DNA of 64,000 nt from Celoporthe dispersa. Its lineage: Eukaryota > Ascomycota > Sordariomycetes > Diaporthales > Cryphonectriaceae. Where the stretch lies: assembly GCA_016584495.1 (NCBI GenBank), contig WAID01000007.1, positions 1,660,001 through 1,724,000 of the forward strand. Direction: 5' to 3'. The translations under genes were made by a program, and so were the position numbers. Below are positions 35,901 through 48,600 of this stretch, in pieces (position 1 is the first letter of the stretch; each line of letters starts with the position of its first letter). A model generated the notes under the pieces. That model had not been told where the DNA came from. It ran no database searches and saw only the letters and a list, made by a program, of their open reading frames with translations.

Positions 35901-38900
35901 ACTTGCGCGCCGCCAACGAGGGTATTGTCTTCTTTCTCTTGGCTGAGCACATCAGGATCCATGACTGGCTCGCTAAGGGGAGCTAAGTCCGTGGATTTTG
36001 TGCCCTTTTGCGACGACGGCTGCTGCTCATCGTTGATGAGGGTGTCGTCACCATCTCTAGCTCTGCTCTCCGGGTCCGATGTTGTAGCTGCTTCACCGGA
36101 AGCAACCTCTTCAAGGTTCCTGGATGGCTCCTCAGTGGCCAGTGGAAGCTCATTGCCAGCTTGTTGCCTATCGCGAGGAAGATCTTCATCGGCGTTGTCT
36201 TTCATCGAGCCATATTCAGGCGCCACAAGGGTTCGTGAACGTGTCTCCGCTGGTTCAGTGCTAAGGTCGGCATCTACCACTTCCTGGCTTCTCGTCGGCG
36301 CTTCAACCGGATCGGAGGACTCGCGCAGTTCGTCGTCCACAGAGGACCGAGTGCTGCTTTCGGGTTCCCAAGAAGAGATACTGGACCACTTCTTGTTCTT
36401 TTTGTCCTTCTTGCTCTTCTTGGAAGGGACAGCCGACCAGTCATCATCCATCTGCTGAGAATCAGAGGGTTGAATAGGGCCTGGGTCTTGTGACATGACC
36501 TGAGTGGTTGTTGGTGCTTCCTCAAATGTGCTGATTTCTCGAGGGATATTGGCTGAGATGGGCTCGGCAGCATCTTCACGGGTGGGGTTGCGAGCACCAC
36601 TATCCGGCTCTGTCCAAGACTTGCCACGCTTCTTTTTCTTATCCTTCCTGCTCTTTTTGGAAGATATCCAGGAGAATTCGTCGTCTCCGGGCTCCTGCGG
36701 CTCGCCCGAGCCCAATGAGCCAGGCTCCTCCTCCAAGCGCGCATCTCGACTTGTCTCGTCAGCCTCGATAAGCACACTGTCTCGAACATCCCCTTCCTTC
36801 TGATCTCCAGGCACCGTAATAGCCTCAGCTTCCAAAGACGGGCTTTGGGGATTCTCTGATCCGATTTGCTCGAGAACAAGCCCGGAGTCTTGACGATCGG
36901 TATCCTGCTCTGGGATCATGTCTTGCTGCTCAAGTCTTGAAAGCGACCGAGCAGTCGCGTCTGACTGTTCAGCGATAGTTGATGATCCAAGCGATGGTGG
37001 TTCAGGCGCCGCGTGTTGATCTGCCTCGGACTGCCACGACGAATAGCCAGTAGTAGGTTCGACAGTCTCGAGGGCTGGCGTTTCGTCAAGATCCTTGTGA
37101 ATGCGACCCATGTTGTCTTCGTGTGACTTGCCAGTAGTGTCGGCAGATTCATCAGGAACAATGCCGCGATGGGTCTCCAGCGGGGTCGCAATTCCAGAAG
37201 CCTGAGTGCTGTCGCCCGAAAGTGTACCCTTACGCTTCTTCTTCTTGTCCTTCTTGGATAGCTTGCGTGGCATGAACCAGTCCGATTCAGGCTGAGCTTC
37301 GACCTCGGCAGTTTGTTCAAGTTCAATCATTGAGGGATCTGCTGCGGCTTCTTTTTGCTCCTCCTGAGAGGGCTCTGGAACTGAAGCCTCCTCGACCTGA
37401 GCTTCACGAGCCTCTCCACTCTGGGCGTTGGGCTCTGAACGACCTAGTTCTGCGACCTGTGACTGTATGGTATTTCTCAAATCAGCTTCGCCAGGGCGCT
37501 GAGTCATCTCCTCATGGGAATTGTCGACTTGGTTCTGGTAAAGCCCTCGGCTCGACTCAAGTGCTAACTGTGGCGATTGAACGACTTCCTGAGAAAGCCG
37601 CTCCTCAGGCTCATCTTGTGCTGTGGTCACAGGATATTCAGCATGGCGATCCTTTGGCGACTGGTCTGCTTCCTCGAAGGTGGGCTGCGGGGCGGCAGCA
37701 GTGTCTAGAGCGATGGGATCTTGAGGCAAGTCTGGTATAGACTGATCGGTTGGCAGCTGAGCCGTCATATCAAGACTGTCACGATCTTCGGGCTGAGGTT
37801 GACTGGAGATGTCGAGAGCTGACTCCTTGGTGTTGTCGATATCTCTCTCATCGCTTTCGATCAAAGACAGCCTTTGGGGTCCTTCAGTGCCAGGCTCAAC
37901 TTCACTTGAATCAGCAGCGTGGGGAGGTTCGATCATGATGGGTTCCCCTTCAGCCTGGCGCTCAGGAGCAGCCTCAGCATCACGTTCTCGCTGCTCAGCA
38001 ATGGCTTTCAAGGCCTTGATGCGCTGCTTGTCTTTCTTGCTCGGTTTCCTCTTGAGCTGAAGTTGAGCCAGCTCAGCCTCCTCTTCGTGGACTAGTTCGG
38101 AATCAGCCTCATGTCGAGCGACTTCTTCGGGATCCTCGAGCTGTTGGGACTCATCGGCGCGCTGCTGTGCTCTGGCTCTCAACTCCTTGAGACGTTGTTT
38201 CTCCTTCTTGCTGGGTTTTCTCTTGAGCTGCAGCCTGTTGAGTTCCTCTTCCTCCTCTTGGATTTCCGCAGCCTCTGCCTCCCGGCGGGCAATGGATTCT
38301 TCATCCAAAGCATTCTGTGCATCTTCCTGCGGCTCGGACGAGCTCAAGACGAGTTCAGGTGCCGAGACATCGGCGTGCAGATCTTCTTGCGCGGTGTGGA
38401 CTAGAGGGTCCGTAGAAGAATCAGCGGAGCGTTGCGCATCGGTACGAACTGCCTCGGACCCTTGCGGCTTGTTGCTGTCCAGGACATCAACTTGAGGTAT
38501 GCTTGACTCCAGGATATCAGGATCTTCCTGGGCTTCCTCTGGCATAGGGCTGCCGGCGGCTCGGCTCAGCAACTCAGAAGTGCTCAGATCTTGCAGCGGC
38601 ACAGAAGGTTCTTCGCTAGTGTCCTCTTGCAGCGATGACTCCCGCTGTTCAGAGGGCACACAAGAGGTGACAACCTCAGCTGCCAAGCTCGGACTGTTCT
38701 GGACAGCCTCACTGGCCTCAGTTGTTTGAGCATCATGCGGTGCAGCGATCGTCTCTGCGCTGTAAGAAGCTGGTACGCCTGGGTGACCGTCTTCTTGAGC
38801 CACCGAAGTTGCTTCTTGAGGAGGCTCCATGCCTCTCTCGATGTGTTCAGGGTCTGATAGCCTTGCGGTCTCTGGGCTCTCAGAGGGCGGCATGATTGGC

Positions 38901-41900
38901 TGGTCGTCCTCCTGTATCACCGAGCATGGCCCTCGGGGTGATTCACCGCCTTCCTTGACCAATTCGGGCTCTGCTGGCATTGCCTCTTCCGATGACGGGG
39001 TGGCCGCATCAGTGACGGTGCTGCCCTTTCGCTTGTTCTTTTTCTTGGACTTCTTGGAGACCCAAGCGAATTCCTCCTCGACGGGCATGTGTGCCTTCTC
39101 TTCTGCGGGGGCGAGGGGAACCTCTTCCCTCGAAGCGTGTGTTTCATTCTCTAGAGGTGGCTGTTGCTGTTCCTGCCCCATAGATGTATGTTTCTCGATT
39201 CGAGGCTCGGTTATGTCCTGCTCAAGAGCATCGGCCGGCGCCCCCGCGCGGGTCGGCGATTCTGGCGCGGCCATGTCCTTGACAGACTCATCGGCTCCTA
39301 GAGAGGCAGATGGGACGATGGCAGGTTCCTCTCTCAGCTCCGAGGTACTAATTTGACCGTGCTGTTCGGGGTCACTCAGAATTATTTCCGGGGTGGCTGG
39401 GACTGGCTCTTCTGATTCCACGTCATGCGACGACTCGGCGGCGACGGATTCAGGCATGAGATCCTGTAGCAGACTCACACTTTTCTCATTGGTCGTGTTT
39501 GCGTCTTCCAGCGGCTCGGGAACGGGGCTGTCCGCAATGTCCGGGTGTGATCCGCCAGCCGCCTCGTCAATGATACCGGGTTGATCTTGGCTTAGTTCTC
39601 CAACAGGCTCCGGGGTAAAGGAAGCAGGTTCTTGGACGACATCAGCCAGCCTTGAGCCTTCGTCACCACGAGCTTCCGCCTCGAGAGCGGCGGGATCATG
39701 AATGATCTCTCGTGAGCCGAGAACTGGCTCCTTGGCTATCGCAGGCTGGGCTTGGAAATCTTGAACAGGCGATGGTTGTACCTCAGCTGCCTGGGCGACT
39801 TCTGCTGCGTGGACGGTTGGTTGCGCGTGCAGATGAGTCTGCTGGTCACCTATGGCTTCCTGAGCCGGCGAGTCTGGTGGGAGTGGGATGGAGCGAGCCA
39901 CGGCTGCGTCATCGCTGGGAAAATGCTTCTCCACCGTCTTCGGCATCACCTCGTCTTGATAGAAATCGCTCTGGGTAACTGGAGGATCTCGTATGCTAGG
40001 CCCCGGAGTGACCAAGGCTCGAGGGGATTCTGAGATGCTCTGCTGCTGTTGCTGCTGCTTCTTCTTGTTCTTCTTCCCCTTTTTCTTCCTGGATCCAGTC
40101 TCCACAGCAGCCCAATCATCCGTGTCGGCAGGCGATTCTGGGATTGGCCCCGCAGCTTCAGCCTTCTCCGCTGCGCTCGTCGTGTCTGGGTCGATATCAG
40201 GATCAACGCCTGGTCTCGAGAGAGGAAGAGGCTCCACCGGCATAGCGGCTTCAAGTCCACGGGGATGTGGCTCCGAATCACCAAAGTTCTCCGCAGGTGC
40301 CGGGCCGGATAAATCCCGAGTGGGCAGTTCACGCGCGTGATCACCACCCGCCGCGGCGACGGCCTGCTCCTCATCCCTCTTCTCGCGCCCCAGGAAGGCT
40401 CCAGCTCCAACCAGGGCCGCCGCTGGGAGCATAGAGAGGGCCGAGGAGAAGAAACCGTGGCCCTCCTCCTCCCTTCTTTCTATCTTTTCTCCTTCCTGGG
40501 CAACACGGGCTTCGACCGGCTCACCCCTGTGCTGAGGAGAAGAGGACACCTTGTCAGCTTCCCTGCTTGACGGCTCGGCGGGCCATGGTCCCCCGAGAGC
40601 ATGACTTGGGGACCCGATTGGCGTGGCATAGCTGGACGCAGGCAGCGAGCCTGAACCTGCTCCTGGTGGGTGTTCGGTCAACAACGAGACGGGCTCCGCT
40701 GCGGGGACCGGCGAGCCATGTTCCACCTGTCGCGGGCCCGTAGGCGTCGGCTCCTGCGATGCAAGGTCTTCCACAGGCCTGGCCACAGCCGTGTCGATGG
40801 TCAAGGGCGTAGCGTGAGCGCTGGGCGACAGAGGCTCGACCACCTCCAGCCCTGGCTCGGGAGCAGGCGCCTCTCCCGAGTGCGTCGTCGGCGTCGGCTC
40901 TGCCACATCAGCATTCAGCTCTTCGTCGCCCTTTCTGGCCGCCCGCCCGGCCTGCTCCAGCAGGTAGAGCGGCTTGATCTCTCGGCTGCTGTCCCATGAT
41001 GTGGGCCTCCCCTGCTGCCTCTTAAAGGTAGGTGACGTTTCCTGTCTCGGGGTTGGAGGGCTCTGCACTACTGGTGACGAGCGAGTGCCCGCCGCGGGTG
41101 AGGGTCGGTGGTGGCTCATGCGGAACTGAATCGGGATCGCGGTGTGGCTGGGCGAGCGAGGAGGCATCTCGTGGGTGCTCGGGCGGCGGGAGTGGGTGCC
41201 GTAGCTCTGGCGCTTACGGCTGCTGTCGCGGTCGCGGAGGAGCGTACGCTCTTGGCCCGGTGGTGTGGCAGGACGGCTGTCTGGCAGCGCAGGCAGGTCG
41301 TCGTGCTCGGTGTACTCGAGAGCGTCCTCCCCGCCAGGGCTCGGGGGAAGAGGCAGCAGGTCGCCAAACTGGGGGTCGATGGCAGGCTTGATAACCCGCG
41401 GTGCGACCTCGGGGTCCTCCAGGATGTCGTCTACTTCTTCTCGGCCGGTGCTGTCCTCACGCGTGACAGACCAGTCTGCGTCCTCTAAGACGTATGGCTC
41501 CTCTATCTCCCGGGGAGCTTCGGCGGCGTCGTCGGAGCGTGCGAGGGCGGCGATGGCCACAGCAGCTCCTGCTAGGCCGGCACCCGCGCCAAGAGTGCCG
41601 GCATTACCTTTTTTGACATGTCCTTGTTGCTGTCGTCGTCACCGTTTGATGTTGATCCAATCAGACGACCCCAGAGGCCGCCGCTGCTCCGCTTGTCAGA
41701 CCTGCTGTCTCTCTTGCGCTCCGACTCGGCTGGTGCTGAGGCCACGGAGCGGTCGTCATCGTGGCTGCGGCCGTTGGAGCGGCCGTCGTCGTAGCGAGAG
41801 TCAGAGACCGTCGAGGTGGCGTTTCTATCGGGGGGGTCGTCGTCAGTCGGGTCAGAGAAGCTCTTTGAGCCCCGCTTGGACTTCTTGGGCTTCTTGGGCG

Positions 41901-44900
41901 TATCCCAGTCACCCGCGTCCTGAATATCGTTGTAGGCATCAACGGGCACCGACACATGACTGTCATCGGCCGGCATGTCTCCATCGTCCCACGTCACGCT
42001 GGTACGCTTAGATTTCTTCGCCTTCTTGGACTTCTTGGACGCCGGCGCATCGGCCCATTCGTCCTCTCCAGCAGCCTCCTCCACCTCCTCTGCGAGCTTG
42101 GCAGCCCTTGCAGCCTTCTCAAGCTTGCGCTGTTCCTTCTTGCTGAGCTTGGGAGGAGACACAGGCCCGGGCTGCTCAACCGCCCCAAGGGCCGGGTCAT
42201 CAAACGGAGCAGCCTCTTCACCGACGGGCGTATCGGCCACCTCACCAATGACATGTCCCGGCTCCCTCACCGGTCCCGACCCATGCTCAGGACCGTAGAT
42301 GCCGAGATCAGACACCGTCTCTGCAAAGGGCTGGGCGTACACGCCGTGAAAATCCTCGTTCGACCCTGGCGGCGAGTCGCGTCTGCGGTACTCTGGGTTC
42401 TCGATGACAATCTCGGGATCGAAGCCAGAATGCTCCAGGCCCGCGGCCAGCGTCGCCGCGAAGTCGATGTCTCGTCGAAAGCCCCCGGCATGTGCGAGCT
42501 GCGTGGGCTTGGGGGCTTCGGGCCAGGCACGGGCGGTAGCTCCTCGGGCTCTTCCACCAGCACGTGAGAGGAGACCCCCGCGGGAAGGACGGGTCGTTCT
42601 CTAGGCGGCGAACAGGAGCCTGATGGGCGTTTCTCCTCGGCGTCTCCTGCGCGCTCCTCGCGCCCCTCTGGCTCGGGCTTGCCACCGCTGGCCATGGCCA
42701 CACCAGCTGAGGCGCCTGCGATGGCGGCAGCGATGGTGCCCCACCCTCCTCCGCTGCTCTTCTTGCCTGCGCTCCTGGGCTTGTCGGTCGGCTGCCCGCG
42801 CGGCGCCTCGTCGGCGCTCTCGACCTCATACTGCTTGGTCTCACTCGGGCCCCACGAGACAGTCTTCGGTGTGGGCGGCGGCTCCTCTACCACCTCGACG
42901 ACCTCGACGACCTCGCCCCTGGGCCCGATGACGACGGATGGGGCCTTTGTCTCGGGCTCTTCCTCCTCGACACGCCCGGCAGCCTTCTGCTTTTCTGGGG
43001 TCGGCGTCGGCACCGGCGTGGGCAGGACCAGGTTGAGCACCGGCCTCGGCCTGTGCGTGCTCGAGTCCCGTACGGGGGCCTCCTTGGGCCAGTACCCGAG
43101 CAGCTGTGTGGGCGACATCATATTGTCAAAGGTGACGTCGGCGTCGGGCTCGCTGTACTGATTCTTCTTGGGCTTGTTGCTCATCTCGGGCGGCGTGACG
43201 ATGCGCGGCGGCCTCTTGCCCCTGTCGTCCTCGTCGTCCTTGTAGCTGTCCACGACCGAGCGCGAGCGCTGTGCCGACCTGCTGCGGCTGCGGGAGCGCT
43301 GCTCGCGCTCGGCAACGCGCCGTGCATGGTAGTATTGGTTGGCATCCTCCTGGACCTGGTCTGCAGTCCGAGAGCTGGAGCGGCCGCGGCCGCGGCTTTT
43401 CTTCTTCTTCTTCTGCTTCTTCTTCTCTTCGGTGCTGGCGAGAGTGCTCCGTGGCCGCGATGGCAGCAGCCATGGCGGCCTCGGGGAGGGGGGGCAGTGG
43501 CGTGCTTGGCCTCCTCGTAGATGTGTCTGGCCTCGCGCTCCTCTTCTTCGGCCAGAGTCCGCCGGCCCCTGTCGTTCTGTTCCGGTGCGGGCGAGGGAGA
43601 CGGCGTGACATCGATGATGAGCGGTGAGGGCGCCCTCAGAGGCTCATCACCACGGGCCCTGGGGGCGCTGTCCGCAACCTGGTACTCAAACACGTCAAAA
43701 CTGTCGCCCGACCCACGTTTGCTCGGATCGTCGACGCTGCGGTCGCCGTCTCTGGCGTCACCTCCAGATGGCTCGCCGCGCCTGGCCTGGCGCTCACGGC
43801 GCCTCCTCTCGCGGTCCTGCTCGTGGTCCCCGGCCTCGTCGGGTCGGCCGCCGTTGTCCCGCTTCGAGTCACGCCTGCGCTGCTCGCGAGCCTTGTTGGT
43901 CCTTCCGAGCGCGTGCTCGAGCCTCTCGATCTCCTTCATCAGCGCGAGCTCCTGGGCCTTCTTGGCGTCGTCCATCTTGATCTCGTCTCCGCGGTGGTCT
44001 TGGTGCCCGTACTTCTCGTCGCGCCCGTGCTCTGCCTCCCGCTCTCTGCCCTTGCCCTTGTCGCGCCCTGCGAGGATGGTTGCGCCCAGCGCCGCGGCGC
44101 CTGCCACGCCTGCACCGACCAGGGCCGTCTCGGCGAATGTCGGGTTGTCCTTGGTGGACTTCCGGCGGTGTTCCCGGGGCTCAGGAGGCTCAGCGTCGTG
44201 GATGCGCTCCTCTTCCAGGATGCGGCGTGGGACGGGAACGATAGGCTTGGGCGCCTGGATGGGGATCGGGTCGGGACGGGACGATGAGTAGGCCGGCTGC
44301 TGTGCGGACACGACAGATCCCGAGCCGCGGGCAGCCTCCATCCTGGCCGGGTCTGAGGTCTGCAGGGGGAACACCCTCTGGAGAGGCCTCGCCTCGGCCG
44401 AGGCGCTCTCGGTCGAGCCCGCGTACCTCCCCCTCACCCGCCGCGGGTATGGTGTAGGCACGAGTGCCGTCGTTAAAGCCGCAGGGCGTGTTGACGAAGT
44501 CGCGCAGCGAATTGGCAGGGCCGAACAGCTTCGGGTCGACGATGGAAGAAGACTTCCTCTCTGGGCGCGGCGGCCCCGCAGTTGCCGTGCTCACGCCGGC
44601 AGCGGAGGACGTGGTCGGCCGTGGGGTGTGGAGCTCGGCATGGCCGTACGCGAGGGCAGAGTGGTCGTCGCTCTCCTCGTCCTCCGACGCAGACTCCCAC
44701 TCCTCGTCGTCAGATGAGTATCCGTGCTGGGGGCGGTCCGGCCTGGAGGGTGCGAGCCCCCGGCCCGACTCCAGGGTCCCGCTGCTCTCCCGCTGATACC
44801 TCCCCCACGTGGTCGCGGCGCCCATGAGGTACGACGGCGGCTTCTTGCCCGACGCGCGCAGGTCCTCACGGTTCTGCTTCCTCGCGACCTCGGCCAGCTT

Positions 44901-45695
44901 TCGTCCGATCTCCATGATCTCCTCGTCCGTCTGCCGTCTCTGCAAGGTGCCGGGCCTGCCCTCCGAGGTCTCCCGCCTGAAGCTGGCAGAGGCGACCGTC
45001 GCGGTTGCGCCAGCGGCGGCAGCAGCAGCAGCAGCAGTCCCGAGGCCCGGGCTGAACCCTCCACCTCGGCTCCTCGGCTTCTTGAGAAAGCCCATGCCAT
45101 ATGCCATGTCAGAGTTGACACTGCTCGAGGACGAGTTGTTCTCGAAGCCGAAGATGGTGGGCTTCGCCTTCTTTGGCCTGCGCCTGCTCCCGCGCCGCCG
45201 CTGCCTGTGCTCCGAGGGCGTCCTCCAGAACGTCTTCAGCACGCCGCCCGAGCGCCCGTAGCTGGGGTACCACCGCGAGATGTCGAGGTACGAGGACGAG
45301 GACGAGGCGCTGGACGACGAGAAGGTGAGCTCGGAGCTGGACCCGGAGCCGCGGCGGTTGGTGCCCCTGCGGCGCGGGCGGCTATGATCTGCGGGGAGCG
45401 GCGCGGACATGGGCATAGGCACGGGCACCGAGGACATCGAGGGCATGCGAGGCGTGTTGTCGCTGCTTCGCATCGTGATCGGGGGCAGGTCGGCGGCTTG
45501 CTGGGGCGGGGAGAAGGTGTGATACGGCGCGCTGTTGCTGGCAGAGGTGGCTGGCACAGGTCCCTGCGCTCGCTCCCGGCCATCCATCATGGACCTGGCG
45601 GCGTCCTCGACTGCCGACTGCTCCCTCGAGTCCCGCCGGGCCTTGCGCCTGCGCCGGGAGCTCTCTGGGCTCCGGCGGCGAGGATCGCTCATCAT
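29954..45695 (-). CDS. Giant involucrin-repeat / leashin-like protein (about 5,200 aa), six frame breaks
   Basis: One minus-strand gene of 15.7 kb starts at MMSDPRRRSPESSRRRRK (45695) and ends at 29954. A single intron (31585-31458, GTGAGT...CTCCAG) lies near the 3' end. The N-terminal 1,400 residues are basic/Ser-rich with Ala/Gly-rich hydrophobic segments. The middle is acidic Pro/Glu/Ser-rich with many lysine-rich motifs (SKKSKKDKKNKK type). The C-terminus has a coiled coil (VLELESRVEQLMAENRALAA...) and a conserved domain (VDYFDHRCQQLCSHVQQWVL, then WEFVFTRYLFGMDREQRQKL) ending VVKKGDDDGAGDDEIVV. The frame changes at C5 44429-44433, G7 43488-43494, T4 43397-43400, C5 42482-42486, T6 41609-41614 and C4 30168-30171; the 10 kb between is intact. 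Fungal databases call such genes involucrin repeat proteins. The architecture fits leashin (LAH), the Woronin-body tether; that role is inferred. Confidence 0.85.
31672..31735 (-). repeat. GCA/GCT repeat coding for Ala tracts in the giant gene
   Basis: CAG/GCA triplets on the plus strand encode Ala runs in the giant protein on the minus strand. They flank the segment AVAFASVGAAAAAAAAGW and form the last of its Ala-rich hydrophobic stretches, just before the only intron. Confidence 0.75.
33450..42150 (-). repeat. Dispersed lysine-rich protein motif (KKSKKxKKK type) in the giant gene
   Basis: At least a dozen related motifs are spaced along the protein. Examples from N- to C-terminus are KLSKKEQRKLEK, SKKSKKAKKSKR, SRKKKGKKNKKK, KSKKKNKRKGS, LKRKPSKKEKQRLKEL, KRKPSKKDKQRIKAL, KLSKKDKKKKRKG, SSKKSRKDKKKKRGKSW, PSKKSKKDKKNKKWSS, VRKSKKDTKNKKRGS, QLSKKERRKAKKGS, RKMSKKEKRKAKKKAAS and SRKKTVRDKKKKGKQ. 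Many are preceded by an acidic-aromatic stretch such as DDEFSWIS or DDWSAVP. Each is set in acidic, disordered-looking sequence. Confidence 0.85.
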
Positions 45696-48600
45696 CTTGA
45701 CATGGACAGCTGCGGTCGTTGACCTGTCGCCAGCATCGGTGTGTGTGTGTGTGTGTTTTTTTTGTTCGTCTCTTTGTTTCCTTCTTGGCTGTCTGCTAGT
45801 ATGATGACCTGTTCTCCAGAATAAAGGCTGGCATACAATGAGGATGTGATATTCAGTGTAGACGAGAGTATTTTCTCAAAAAAAAGAACCCTATGCTCCA
45901 GATACTTGTTGTGTCGTCCTCCTTCTTCGGTGTTTATTGTTTGTACAGGGTAAAAAAGACTGGGGTATGCCTCCCACTGTGAGGTAAAGAAGGCTGGGGT
46001 GGGAACACCCAGTGCCACTCCTATGGATGACCTGCTGCCCTCGACCAGGTAGAGAGGCCCCTGGCTGGGTAGCTCTCCGCAGTCCTCAAGCAGCTGAGAG
46101 GGGGGGCGGGGAGGGGAGAGCTTGGGCGCTCTGGCGGTCTGAGCAGGGTCTACCTACAGAAGAGGGCTAGTGTGTCGCCCCAGTGAGAAGCTCCAGCAGT
46201 GCCAGGATCAGGCAGGTGGCGGGAAAGGCCCTGGAGCTGGACACCCCAGCCAGCCAGGTCAAGCCTAATTGGGCGCTGGTGGCTGGGCTGGTAGGGAAAT
46301 GACACAGGCGCCAAACAGCGACCATCCAATACGGGGAGGGCAACAGCTTGACTCTCGATCCATTCTCTCCTCTCGGTACGTATTCTGGCAGCTGAGGTGC
46401 TGTCGCGTGCTCACCTCGTCCCCTCGCACCTCAGGACACAAAAACAACCCCAGAGCTGGAGAAAATGCTTTAGATATAAAGTAGACAAATAAGTCAACAA
46501 GAAAAATCTCCGTTCTGGAATGGCGCCGGCCCATCCAAGAGGATATTATTCCCCAACGAGATCCGAGACTGGGGTGGAACGTGACTCTCCCTCTCGAATC
46601 ACGGGCCGTTCCGGCTCTTTTCACAATGAATGCCCTGTTCTATTTTTTTTTCTGGACCTGGGGGTTTGATTCTGGACGCAATAAAGCTCGAGTCCAGCAC
46701 TTCCTCCACAGCAGACGTCAACACCTTCTGTTGCTTTCAGGAGGGGAAAGAAGAAAAACAGACAACTACACAATTGGAAAAGTGCTAGTTCTGCCCGCGC
46801 CGTTCTCGCTGACTGAAATGTCGTCGTCACTCGATGCTCAGGCTGGCGGCTACCATGCTCAGAGCCTCATAGCGAGGCACTGGTAAGAGGGTGTACATAT
46901 GTAGTGCTTATGTGAGTTTGCCTAAGGCATCATGACTGGAGTGTAGGGCCACTATTAGGACTTCATGAAATGTGAGTCCGCCCCAGCTTGTAAAATTCAA
47001 CTACTGTGTTTCTCCAGGTCCTTTCACAGACTGCCGTCTGAGCCGCGAAACTGTCTACGTGTTTCTTATTTATTTTCTTCTTCTTCGAACTGCCTGCGAC
47101 ATATGGCCGGTGTCGACCAATGCTCCTCACTGAGGTTTGCGGACCTATGCAATACATGTCGTTTTCTAGAAGACCTTCTGGAAGAACTTTTGCAGAACGG
47201 GACAGGATATCACCGCCTTCCCAACCAAGCCTTAGACATCATGCCCAATAGGACTTTAACTATAGGTTCAACAGCACCGTCTAGATGCGAGATCTGCCGT
47301 TTCGTTTATTCCGAGGTTGCTTCCAAGTTTCCCAGGCTGCGTGGTCCAGCCAGTTTCCACATTCTGGGCAAGACAGCAAAGGTGCTACCCACAAAGTGTC
47401 AACCTCGAAAAGGCCAAGCACGGGATTTAGTTGTTTGAAACCCAGGGAGGCACGGCGGTGCGTGGGTATTTTTCGACAACGACGACCACCACAGTCTTGC
47501 GGACCAGTGTGCATGCTCATCGAATCCATGCGGGGACGACATGGCTTGGGCAGTGATTTCTGCCTGTGATCAAAGCTTTCTTGGCCTTGTACTACGAAGC
47601 ACTGGGGGGCGAGAGAGTATTACCGTATCGGCACATTCCAGTGGTTCGACGACACAGGGTTATATTATCCTGCTAATTGGGATACTGAGACTATCTCAAT
47701 CATCTGATATCGGCACACAAGGAAATACATAAGACTTCACCTAGATCAACAGGATATAGGAGGAGATTCGGCGGTTCGGTCGGGTACTTGACGCAAGCTT
47801 GAAACTTCTTTTCAATGCCCCCTTCCGAGTATCAGAGGTAATTACCTTTCGGTGATGTTGGAGCCGAAGTCCGAGCAAGTAGATTGCAGTGATTGCCAGT
47901 GATGTGAAGACAAGGAAGGGCATAAGGGCGCTCCTCCACTTGTTTTTCTTAAATTAACACCTTCTTTTGTGGTCATCAATATTTTTCCATACTGAGGCCA
48001 CTGTCTCTTTTCCCCTCTCAGTCACTCTCTCTTGACAAAATACCTTGACGGGACGAGTCGGCATGATGAATTAGCATGCCATTATTTCACTATTACTACG
48101 CACAAGTCAAATCATAAAAAAAAGCATAAAGACACAATCACCGATCCGAAGGGCATCCCATTGGGTATCGGAGCTTTTATACTACTACAAGCCGTGTGTA
48201 GCGGTAGGATGTCCATTCATCTGCCGGTCCGATCGCCCAACCCGACCGAATGCTGTTCTATGCGCCATGTTGATCCCCCCCTAAGATCACATCATACCCA
48301 GTGGCCCCAAGCTGACTTGACTCTTTTTATAACATTGTCGAAATAAATAGACACTTGGCTTCATTCGGTCCTCGCGCAACGGCTGTTTGAACATCCGTCT
48401 CGTCGGTCCCTCACTCGGTACAACGCATCCTTCGAAACCAATTCCCTCCCGTACGTGCAATGAAAATTCCGCCAGAGTGCATCACAGCGTGATGAAATCC
48501 TGTCACTCCTTCCGTATAACCTGTAAAAACAAACCCCTAAATGAAACCGATTTGAAGAGAGAGAAAAAAAACCCCAAAAAACCACCAAAACCAAAAGAAA

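Noticed and set aside
41575..41615. Intron in the giant gene at the T6 slip (GTAATG...CCTAG on the sense strand)
   Set aside because: It would be only 36 nt and would splice into a frame that loses the protein sequence, so a one-base slip explains the site better.
46265..46624. Minus-strand 119-codon frame upstream of the giant gene
   Set aside because: No protein-like pattern, crosses AT-rich and GC-rich patches, and no splice or promoter context.
47741..47923. Minus-strand 60-codon frame with a hydrophobic start
   Set aside because: Has one possible membrane helix but no other support; too short and isolated to claim.
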